Shown one piece after another: positions 40,478 to 47,346 of a DNA stretch of 61,349 nucleotides. The DNA comes from Actinomycetes bacterium (GTDB lineage Bacteria > Actinomycetota > Acidimicrobiia > Acidimicrobiales > Aldehydirespiratoraceae). A program made the translations under genes and the position numbers. A model generated the notes under the pieces. That model did no database searches. It was not told the DNA's origin and worked only from the letters and a program-made list of their open reading frames with translations. Within the stretch, counting starts at the first letter, position 1; every line of letters starts with the position of its first letter. The DNA lies in contig JAJRXC010000078.1 of the NCBI GenBank assembly GCA_024276495.1, forward strand, positions 1 to 61,349. The letters run 5' to 3'.

Positions 40478-41235
40478 TCCGATTCGATGTCGAGGGCCAT
40501 GTCGGAATCATTCGCCTCGACCGGGTGGAGGCCCGCAACGCGATCAACTCCGAGATGGCGGAGGGCATCGAAGCCGCCATCGATCGCCTCGAGGACGACG
40601 ACGACCTGTGGGTCGGGATCTTGACCCACGAAGGCCCCGTGTTCAGCGCCGGTGCCGACCTCAAGGAGATCGCCGCCGGCCGCGATGAAACGTTGGGAAC
40701 GACCCGCGGTGGGTTCGCCGGCATCGTCGCGCGGGAACGATCCAAGCCGCTCATCGCCGCGGTCGACGGACACGCGGTCGCCGGCGGCACCGAGATCGTG
40801 CTCGCCTGCGATCTCCGGGTGGCGTCGACGACGTCCAAGTTCGGGATTCCCGAGGTGAAACGATCGCTGGTCGCGGCGGCCGGTGGTCTCGTCCGGCTCC
40901 CCCGGGTCCTGCCCCCGGCCATCGCGATGGAGTTGGCCCTCACCGGCGACACACTCGATGCCGCCCGGGCGTACCACTTCGGATTCCTCAACGGGTTGTG
41001 CGAGCCGGGCGACGTGATCTCCGAGGCGCGGTCGTTGGCCGCTCGGATCACGGCCAACGCACCCCTCGCGGTGCGAGCGACACGGCAGCTGGTGCTCGAG
41101 GCCCCCGGTCAGTCCGATCGCGAAGGGATGAGAGCGGCGAGTGCGGCGATCGCGGCGCTCGCCGGCACCGACGACTACGCGGAGGGTCCTCGGGCGTTCA
41201 TCGAGAAGAGGGACCCGGTCTGGACCGGTCGCTGA
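40474..41235 (+). CDS. Enoyl-CoA hydratase/isomerase family protein (3)
   Basis: A 253-residue crotonase with LTHEGPVFSAGADLKEIA, VDGHAVAGGTEIVLACDLRVA, candidate catalytic glutamate in FGIPEVKRSL, and C-terminal EGPRAFIEKRDPVW. GTG start is coupled (GTGA) to the RG-rich protein gene. It is closer in style to the 14586 crotonase than to the 17697 one. It overlaps the convergent GNAT gene by 38 nt. Confidence 0.88.
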   Translation: MIRFDVEGHVGIIRLDRVEARNAINSEMAEGIEAAIDRLEDDDDLWVGILTHEGPVFSAGADLKEIAAGRDETLGTTRGGFAGIVARERSKPLIAAVDGHAVAGGTEIVLACDLRVASTTSKFGIPEVKRSLVAAAGGLVRLPRVLPPAIAMELALTGDTLDAARAYHFGFLNGLCEPGDVISEARSLAARITANAPLAVRATRQLVLEAPGQSDREGMRAASAAIAALAGTDDYAEGPRAFIEKRDPVWTGR

Positions 41236-41704
41236 CTCGAAGCGATCGGTGCACACGAAGGGCACGCGCGACGAGGCCGAACGACTCGAAGAAGTTCTTC
41301 GTCGCCCGATCGCCGGGAAGGGCGATCGAGTCGATTCCGATGCAGCCGCGGGAGCGGCACCAACTGATGGCCTGCTCCATCATGGCCTCGCCGACCCCGA
41401 CCCCTCGAGCCTCGGGAAGCACGTAGAGGTCGGTCAGATTCCCGACGTGGGAGTCGTCGTGCAGCGTGACGTCGTCGACCGCGGCGTAGCCGATGACCGT
41501 CTCGTCGATCGTGCCGACGATGAGCTGCGACCGGGGGTCGTCGGCGGTCGCCCGAATGCTGGCGTCGATCGGATCCTGTCGCCCCTCCCACCGACTCCAG
41601 ATGGCTCCGCCGCGGTGGTCCCGAAGCTCGTCGCTTCCGAACTCACAAAGGGCGACGACGACTTCCAGATCCGTCGGGACCACGGCGCGGGCGCCGACTT
41701 CCAT
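41198..41704 (-). CDS. GNAT-family N-acetyltransferase
   Basis: A 168-residue acetyl-CoA-dependent transferase. LTDLYVLPEARGVGVGEAMMEQAISWCRSRG carries the acetyl-CoA pyrophosphate loop (R-G-V-G-V-G); NFFESFGLVARAL is the C-terminal strand. Acceptor unknown. It lies 4 nt after the preceding gene of a three-gene operon. Confidence 0.88.
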   Translation of the reverse strand: MEVGARAVVPTDLEVVVALCEFGSDELRDHRGGAIWSRWEGRQDPIDASIRATADDPRSQLIVGTIDETVIGYAAVDDVTLHDDSHVGNLTDLYVLPEARGVGVGEAMMEQAISWCRSRGCIGIDSIALPGDRATKNFFESFGLVARALRVHRSLRVSDRSRPGPSSR

Positions 41705-41708
41705 CGGC

Positions 41709-42152
41709 TCAGTCCTGGAGTTGTCGGATGCGGTTGATCACCGTGGCCCGGCTTCGGTGGGCCTGCTCGTAGGCCAGGATCTCGTCCAGCTCCTCCGCCG
41801 AGAGCGGCGAGAGATGTGGGAGAAGCTGCGGCGCGGTGAGGGAGTCGTAGGAGTCGATGGCCAGGCCGGCGTCGTCCTCGTCGTCCTCGTCGACATCGGA
41901 ATCGTCGGGGACGTCGCCAGCGTCGCCGGCGAGTGCGGAACCGACCGCGCCGACGAGCTGATCGAGAAAGCTGCGAACGTCGGACTGGCCCCGCTCCGAT
42001 GCCACCTTGCCGGCGAGTCGGGCGAGGGCGATCTGGCCGCGGCCACGATCGGCGAGCTTGGGGATCAACTCCTTGGCTTCGAGGGCGAGACCGATCGGCG
42101 CGTAGACGAGCAGATCGAGGATCTGCTCGGCGAGGCGATCGTCGTCGCTCAC
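41709..42152 (-). CDS. Unknown protein with acidic linker (lipid-droplet-protein-like)
   Basis: 147 residues. The N-terminal helix LAEQILDLLVYAPIGLALEAKELIPKLADRG and LARLAGKVA recall actinobacterial lipid-droplet-associated proteins; an Asp/Glu-rich linker follows (SDVDEDDEDDAG); the C-terminus LSAEELDEILAYEQAHRSRATVINRIRQL is a coherent helical pair. GTG start is coupled (GTGA) to the acidic zinc-ribbon gene. The family call is tentative. Confidence 0.6.
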   Translation of the reverse strand: MSDDDRLAEQILDLLVYAPIGLALEAKELIPKLADRGRGQIALARLAGKVASERGQSDVRSFLDQLVGAVGSALAGDAGDVPDDSDVDEDDEDDAGLAIDSYDSLTAPQLLPHLSPLSAEELDEILAYEQAHRSRATVINRIRQLQD

Positions 42153-42610
42153 GGGACCTCGACCGGCCCTCCGCAGTGCGGGCATTCACCGTCGACCACC
42201 GAGGCGGTGTTGACCAGCAGGAAGCAGTTCGGACAGGAGATCTCGTGGTCCTGGCGGGCCACGACCGGTTCGGCTTCGCCGGCCGGCGCCGGGGCGGGTC
42301 GAGGCGGCTTGCCGTCCTCGTCGTCGTCTTCGTCATCGTCGTCGTCGCCGGCGGCGATGCGGTCCTTCAAGATGGCGTCGAGGTCGGCCTCGACCTCGTC
42401 GTCGTCCTCGTCTTCCTCTTCGTCGACGACGGGTCGGGCCGGCGTGGCGACATCGTCCTCGTCGTCGTCCTCGGCATCGACGACCACGGTCGCGAGCTCG
42501 TCGTCGTCAGCCTCGAAGACCTCGGCGACTTCACCGTCGAACACTTCGTCGTCGGCGTCGATGCCGGCCTCGTCGGGAACTTCGTCTTCTGGTGGTTCTT
42601 CGTCAGCCAT
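42149..42610 (-). CDS. Acidic protein with C-terminal zinc ribbon
   Basis: 153 residues. About the first 105 are nearly all Asp, Glu, Ala and Val and should be disordered and strongly negative. The C-terminal 40 form a zinc ribbon CPNCFLLVN...CPHCGGPV. Acidic zinc-ribbon proteins of unknown role (DUF4193-like) are common and abundant in actinobacteria; this one is arranged similarly but I would not equate them. The promoter is strong-looking: TATGAT at 42640 with TTGCGC 16 nt upstream. Confidence 0.75.
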   Translation of the reverse strand: MADEEPPEDEVPDEAGIDADDEVFDGEVAEVFEADDDELATVVVDAEDDDEDDVATPARPVVDEEEDEDDDEVEADLDAILKDRIAAGDDDDDEDDDEDGKPPRPAPAPAGEAEPVVARQDHEISCPNCFLLVNTASVVDGECPHCGGPVEVP

Positions 42611-42639
42611 GGGTTCCTGCGCCTGGGATGTTGCGGCGG

Positions 42640-42667
42640 ATCATAGACACTGGAAGCGATCGCGCAA
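42640..42667 (-). promoter_or_regulatory. Promoter of acidic zinc-ribbon operon
   Basis: On the minus strand TTGCGC (42662-42667), 16-nt spacer, TATGAT (42640-42645). This is the best housekeeping-type -10/-35 pair I found in the window. The leader is about 22 nt with AGGA before the ATG. Confidence 0.65.
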
Positions 42668-42713
42668 CGTCGATGCCGGATTTGTTGCAATCAACACCGC
42701 GAACGTCGTCTCG

Positions 42714-43847
42714 TCAACGTCGTTGTCGACGAATCTCCTCGACGTCGGCGACATAGTCGGCACCGGCCGTGGTCACGCCGTCACGCTGCACACTCGAGAG
42801 CCCCTGGACCCACGCCGCCGTCGCCTCACGCTCGTTGTCGGTCCGATCCAGCAGGTACCGGAGATAGCGGGCCGCGAGCTGCACTCCCTCTTCGGGATCG
42901 AGGGGATCCATGTCCCGCCCGAGAAGACCGCCCTCGATCAACTCGACCGTTTCCGGGCTGAGCTGGGTGATGCCGAGGTGCCCGGCGGGACCGACGGCAT
43001 CGGGTCGCCAATCGGACTCCTTCCACGCGATCGCCTCCAGGAGGTCCTGCGGGACGTTGTAGACGCCGCTCCACTTCGCGAATAACGGGACCAACAAGAC
43101 CTCCCCACCGCGGCGGGGAGGGGCCGAGGTGGCCGGCACGGGTGCGGTGGTGGTCGTGGTCGGCGCGGGCGCGGTGGTGGAGGGAGGAGGAACCGTGGTC
43201 GGCGGGGCCGGGGGCGAGGTGGTCGTCGTGGTCGGAGACGACGGCGGCTCGGCGTCGGCGGGGGCGGGCGCACCGGCCGCGGCGGGACCACCGATCGTCA
43301 GCGTCATTCCCTCCCTGATGCGGTCGGGGTCGGCGATCCCGTTGTCGCGGGCCAGAACACCGATCTTCACCCCGTATCGGGTCGCGATCGCGCTGAGGGT
43401 GTCACCGGCGACGACCGTGTGGGTCACGAGCCCGGTCGTCGCCGCGTCCGGGGTGGGATCCTCGGGAGGCGAGAGATCGAGTCGTTGACCGACGGTGATC
43501 CGGTCGGGGTCGGCCAGGCCGTTCGCGTCGACCAGACGGCCGACGGTCGTGCCGAAACGGACCGCGATCGCAAAGAGGGTCTCCCCGGCGGTGACCACGT
43601 GGGTTCCGGTCGGCGCGGCCGTCACCTCCGGCGCGGAGACGAGCAACGTCGCGCCGGCGAAGATCAGGTCGGGATCTCGAATGTCGTTCCAGGCGACCAG
43701 CTCCGCGACCGTGACCCCGTTGCGGTCGGCGAGCTCCGAGAGGGTGTCGCCGGCCTCGACCGTGATCGTCGACGTGGCGAGAACTGCGGTGGCCACCAGC
43801 GTGCCGAGGGTGGCGATCGGATGCCAGATCTTGAGGTGGGGGTACAC
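42714..43847 (-). CDS. LysM and lytic-transglycosylase-like cell-wall protein
   Basis: 377 residues. A hydrophobic N-terminus (ATLGTLVATAVLATS) leads to three LysM peptidoglycan-binding modules (VEAGDTLSELADRNGV, VTAGETLFAIAVRFG, VVAGDTLSAIATRYG), a long Thr/Pro linker, then a soluble-transglycosylase domain with catalytic glutamate in AIAWKESDWR and GHLGITQLSPE. It probably trims peptidoglycan glycan strands. GTG start follows AGGAGG with 6-nt spacing, and it sits 42 nt behind the ThyX-like gene. Confidence 0.88.
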   Translation of the reverse strand: MYPHLKIWHPIATLGTLVATAVLATSTITVEAGDTLSELADRNGVTVAELVAWNDIRDPDLIFAGATLLVSAPEVTAAPTGTHVVTAGETLFAIAVRFGTTVGRLVDANGLADPDRITVGQRLDLSPPEDPTPDAATTGLVTHTVVAGDTLSAIATRYGVKIGVLARDNGIADPDRIREGMTLTIGGPAAAGAPAPADAEPPSSPTTTTTSPPAPPTTVPPPSTTAPAPTTTTTAPVPATSAPPRRGGEVLLVPLFAKWSGVYNVPQDLLEAIAWKESDWRPDAVGPAGHLGITQLSPETVELIEGGLLGRDMDPLDPEEGVQLAARYLRYLLDRTDNEREATAAWVQGLSSVQRDGVTTAGADYVADVEEIRRQRR

Positions 43848-43889
43848 GGGGAGCCTCCTGCGGCTCCGCCCGCGTGGGGAAAGAGGGTA

Positions 43890-45509
43890 TCAGCCGAGAT
43901 CGCGGCTGCGGCGGCGTTCCTCGGCCCGTCGTTCCGCATCGAGGCGACCGAGGGCCGGTTCGGGCGAGTGGTCGACGAACCTCATCGCCTCGGCCAGGGC
44001 ACGATGGCCGGCCTTCTCCGCGATCTGGGTGTGCATCCGCTGACACACCCGCCGGTAGGCCTCGTGACCCTGAGGGGTCGTGCGCAACTCGAGCATGTGC
44101 ATCGCTTCGCGGGCGTTGAACTGCATCGAGTAGCGCACCCGATAGGCGAGGGAAACCGCGTACGCGGCCTGATCGGGGAGCTCCTCGCTCAACGCCCGGT
44201 GCAGGGCGGCCGAACGTTCCATCGCCCCCCGGAACTGGTCCTCGACCCCGGCCGCTCGCACGGCCTCGGGAAGCACGTAGCCGTGGCGGGGCGAGAGCGG
44301 TTGCCACTCGATGGTGAGCATGCGGTGGCGTTGGAGATCACGAAAGGCGCCGTAGTCGGACAAGACGTCGAACCGGTAGGCGGTGCGTTCGAACGCCCGG
44401 CCCGGCCGCTGGCGGCGGTTCTCCCGATGCCCGATGTAGGCCCGCATGACGTCGAGCCGGTCGGCGACGGACATCGCCCGCACGCGGGCGTCGATCGCGG
44501 TCTCCGACAGCGATGTGTGGGGATAGAGCATCGCGGCGACGACCTTGGTCTCGCCATCGGGATCGAAGTCGACGAGGTCGACGACATCGTCGTCGACCAC
44601 TCCCCCGGTCTCGTCGCCGAAGAGATTCTCGACGACCGCGTGCATCGAATCGGTGGTGTCGGCCAGATAGGCGCTGGTACGCACACCCCGGTCCGGCAGA
44701 TCGACCCGCTTGAGAAACGACGGAACGACCTTTCGCAGCTCGGTGAGCATCATGTCGGCATAGGCCCGGCTCTCGGGAAGCGGATGCGCCCGCATGCGCA
44801 GCAGCAACGCCTCGTAGGCCTGGCCCGTGCCGTAGATCCCGAGGTTCGACAGCGACGACGCCGGCAGCATGCCGCGGATCGCGTCGAGCGCACGGGCCTT
44901 GATCGCCGTGCGATACGCGAAGTCGCTGTCGGCGGGGTCCTTGGGAGACACGGCCTTGAAGAACTCCTGCATCTGCGGCACGAGACCCGAGTAGGAATCG
45001 AAGATGCGATCCATGTCGGCGATGTAGCGGGTGCCGAGGTTGCTGTTGAGGATCTCGGGATCGCGGTAGTAGCGGTACCGGCCACCGAGGCGCTGGTCGT
45101 AGGCGATGTAGCGGGTGCTCTGCTCGAGGTAGGACATCAGCCGGCCGCGTTCCAACACCTTGGTCAACACGTTGGACGCCTGCTCGCAGGCGAGGTGCAC
45201 GCCGCCGAGCTGGGCGACGCTGTCGTCGCCGTACTCGAAGAAGACCCGATCGTAGAGCTCCTCGGCCCGGCGCAGCCCGACGGTGGCATCGATGGTCTGG
45301 TCGCCTTCGATGTCGAGATCGCCCACGAACTCCTGGAGGAACAGCCGGCGAAGGCTCAGCGGCGAACGCGAGTACCGAGCGAAGAGGGCACCCTTGACGA
45401 CCTCCGGCAGGTTCACCAGGGCGAACACGGGCTGGTCGAGATTGGTGAAGTAGCGGCGGAGGACATCGGCCTCAACGGCGGTGAATTCCTCGGCGATGTA
45501 GACCGTCAT
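43890..45509 (-). CDS. Double-domain ThyX-like protein
   Basis: 539 residues made of two ThyX-type halves. ThyX is the FAD-dependent thymidylate synthase, usually 200-300 residues, with motif RHR-x2-S-x-NE-x-S-x-RY. Half 1 has RGRLMSYLEQSTRY (121-134): all but the His and Asn. Half 2 has RHR (394-396) but then loses the Ser/Glu pattern (MLTIEWQPLSPRHGY), while its C-terminal part YSMQFNAREAMHMLELRTTPQGHEAYR is ThyX-like. It may make one composite site, or be a non-catalytic or altered flavoprotein. It lies 12 nt after the M20 gene. Confidence 0.8.
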   Translation of the reverse strand: MTVYIAEEFTAVEADVLRRYFTNLDQPVFALVNLPEVVKGALFARYSRSPLSLRRLFLQEFVGDLDIEGDQTIDATVGLRRAEELYDRVFFEYGDDSVAQLGGVHLACEQASNVLTKVLERGRLMSYLEQSTRYIAYDQRLGGRYRYYRDPEILNSNLGTRYIADMDRIFDSYSGLVPQMQEFFKAVSPKDPADSDFAYRTAIKARALDAIRGMLPASSLSNLGIYGTGQAYEALLLRMRAHPLPESRAYADMMLTELRKVVPSFLKRVDLPDRGVRTSAYLADTTDSMHAVVENLFGDETGGVVDDDVVDLVDFDPDGETKVVAAMLYPHTSLSETAIDARVRAMSVADRLDVMRAYIGHRENRRQRPGRAFERTAYRFDVLSDYGAFRDLQRHRMLTIEWQPLSPRHGYVLPEAVRAAGVEDQFRGAMERSAALHRALSEELPDQAAYAVSLAYRVRYSMQFNAREAMHMLELRTTPQGHEAYRRVCQRMHTQIAEKAGHRALAEAMRFVDHSPEPALGRLDAERRAEERRRSRDLG

Positions 45510-45521
45510 CGGTGGGTGAGC

Positions 45522-46697
45522 CTAGGTGTTCTCTTCGAACGCGCCGCGGACCGATCCCATGGTTTCGTCGTCGGCCCACAGGTCGACGATGGTCAGCGCC
45601 ATCGACAGGGCCCCGTCGATCACCGCCCGGTCGCCGTCTTCGGATCGGGCATGGTGGGCGAACTCGGGCGTGTGGATGGAGACCCCGGCCGGCGCGACCT
45701 TGATCATCGGATGGATGGCGGGGACCGCGTAGCTGACGTTGCCCATGTCGGTGCTTCCGGCGACCATCGACATCGGATCGGGCTCGCGAACGGTCCGTCC
45801 CACGTCGGCCGCGTTGGCGCAGTACAGGTCGAGCAGCGGTGCGTTGTCGACCATGTCGAAGAACGGCGGGTCGTTCCAGTGGTGGCGCATCGTGCACCCC
45901 GACGCCGCGGCACCGGCATCGAGACAGGCCATCACCCGGTCCTTGAGGGGTTCGAGGGTGTCCATGTTGCGGGACCGCACATACCACTGCGCGGCCGCCC
46001 GTTCGGGGACGATGTTGGGCTTCTCGCCGGCATCGGTGAAGATCCCGTGAATCCGTTCTTCGGGACGGATGTGCTGGCGCAGCGCGGCCACGTTCGTGTA
46101 GCCGAGCACGGCCGCGTCGAGGGCGTTGCGACCCTGCCACGGTGACGCCGCGGCGTGGGCCGCCTGCCCCTCGTAGACCACATCGACGGTGTGGATGGCG
46201 ATCGTCTTCATCCACCGCAACTCGTGGTCGGCCGGATGCACCATCATCGCCGCGTCGACGTCGTCGAAGGCCCCCCGTCGGATCATGAACTCCTTGCCGC
46301 CGCCGCCTTCCTCCGCCGGGGTGCCGAGGATCGCCAACGACCCTCCCATGGCATCGGCGACGGTCGCCGCGGCCAATCCGGCACCGAGGCCGGCCGCGGC
46401 GATGATGTTGTGGCCGCACGCGTGTCCGATGCCGGGGAGCGCGTCGTACTCGCAACACACCGCGATGGTGGGGCCGCCGGTGCCGACGCGGGCATCGAAC
46501 GCGGTCGGCATGTCGTAGGCCCCCGATTCGACCGTGAGGCCTTCGTCGGCGATCGCCCCGGTGAGCAACTCGTGGGCGAAGTGCTCTTCGAAGTTGAGCT
46601 CGGGATGGGCGTGGATCTCGTGGGAGATCTCGAGCAGCGTCGGCGAGAGCCGTTCGATCTCGCGTCGGACTCTCTGCTTCGCCTCGGTGACATCCAT
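45522..46697 (-). CDS. M20D-family amidohydrolase
   Basis: A 391-residue metal-dependent amidohydrolase acting on N-acyl amino acids or aminobenzoyl-glutamate-type amides. HAHPELNFEEHFAH, GIGHACGHNIIAA (metal His/Asp), PAEEGGGGKEF and GQAAHAAASPWQGRNALDA (dimerisation domain) are present, with STDMGNVSYAVPAIHP later. ATG 46697 is chosen over 46706 and the longer frame because TACGAT sits 7 nt upstream of it. Confidence 0.9.
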   Translation of the reverse strand: MDVTEAKQRVRREIERLSPTLLEISHEIHAHPELNFEEHFAHELLTGAIADEGLTVESGAYDMPTAFDARVGTGGPTIAVCCEYDALPGIGHACGHNIIAAAGLGAGLAAATVADAMGGSLAILGTPAEEGGGGKEFMIRRGAFDDVDAAMMVHPADHELRWMKTIAIHTVDVVYEGQAAHAAASPWQGRNALDAAVLGYTNVAALRQHIRPEERIHGIFTDAGEKPNIVPERAAAQWYVRSRNMDTLEPLKDRVMACLDAGAAASGCTMRHHWNDPPFFDMVDNAPLLDLYCANAADVGRTVREPDPMSMVAGSTDMGNVSYAVPAIHPMIKVAPAGVSIHTPEFAHHARSEDGDRAVIDGALSMALTIVDLWADDETMGSVRGAFEENT

Positions 46698-46704
46698 GGG
46701 CGTC

Positions 46705-46710
46705 ATCGTA
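46705..46710 (-). promoter_or_regulatory. -10 hexamer of M20-ThyX-LysM operon
   Basis: TACGAT on the minus strand, 7 nt before ATG 46697; it overlaps the alternative ATG 46706, ruling that one out for a leaderless transcript. Confidence 0.6.
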
Positions 46711-46740
46711 CCGATGCGACGTGGCCCCGACCGCGAGCGG

Positions 46741-47346
46741 TCAGATCCACAACTCGACCGCATCGGGTTCGACCCGAATGCTGAGAGAACGGGTTGTGCC
46801 GGTTCGCACCCCGTCGAGCCGGATCGGCATCGGTTCGGCGAAGTCGAGTTGGGTGGCGCGCACCCGCCGGACCGAGATGTCCGGGTGAGGAACATGGGTG
46901 CCGAGCCGAAGGCGGCGCCGGGCCTTCAGCCGGTCGCCGAGGCTCGGGTTCCCGTCGAGGAGATCGAGGCGTCCGTCGCCGGGGTGGGCGCGCGGCGCGA
47001 TGTTCCACGGTCCGAGGAACGCCGCGTTGGCCGCGACCACGATCCGGCCCCGAAACCACGAGTGCCGGGCGACGAGATGGGCGAGGAACCAGTGGAGCCG
47101 GCCATCGATCAACGCCGCGCCCAGGTCGACGTGGACATGGGTTCCCTCGCCGTCGCGAAGGCGAGCGCCGCGTCCGCCGAGGGTTCGCGACAGGTCGCCG
47201 GCGGTCAGCGCGATCGCGGGAATCGGGCGGTTGGCGCGGCGGGCCCGGGCGATGATCTCGGCCGCGGCCCGATCCGAGTCGGCCCACTCGACATCGGCAG
47301 GAACCCGACCCGGTTCGCCCCAGTCCTTGCCCGGTTCGACGCTCAC
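46741..47346 (-). CDS. Lipid-kinase C-terminal-domain-only protein
   Basis: 201 residues matching only the C-terminal beta domain of YegS/DagK diacylglycerol kinases: THVHVDLGAALIDG, GRIVVAANAAFLGPWNIAPRAHPGDGRLDLLDG and FAEPMPIRLDG. The ATP-binding half with its GGDGT motif is absent, so kinase activity is not expected by itself. GTG overlaps the HelY stop (GTGA), so expression is tied to the helicase. The role is unknown. Confidence 0.75.
   Translation of the reverse strand: MSVEPGKDWGEPGRVPADVEWADSDRAAAEIIARARRANRPIPAIALTAGDLSRTLGGRGARLRDGEGTHVHVDLGAALIDGRLHWFLAHLVARHSWFRGRIVVAANAAFLGPWNIAPRAHPGDGRLDLLDGNPSLGDRLKARRRLRLGTHVPHPDISVRRVRATQLDFAEPMPIRLDGVRTGTTRSLSIRVEPDAVELWI

Noticed and set aside
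42301-42560. Repetitive GTCGTC/TCGTCG tracts as possible CRISPR or microsatellite
   Set aside because: They are Asp/Glu codon runs of the acidic protein with no regular spacer structure.
41493-43085. A 530-codon Ser-rich plus-strand frame
   Set aside because: Its serine runs are the complement of the GAC/GAG codons of the acidic zinc-ribbon gene, not a real low-complexity protein.
43419-46145. A 908-codon open frame on the plus strand
   Set aside because: It is antisense to the LysM, ThyX-like and M20 genes, which have complete family motifs. Composition (His/Arg/Asp-rich, no motif) is that of a high-GC shadow.
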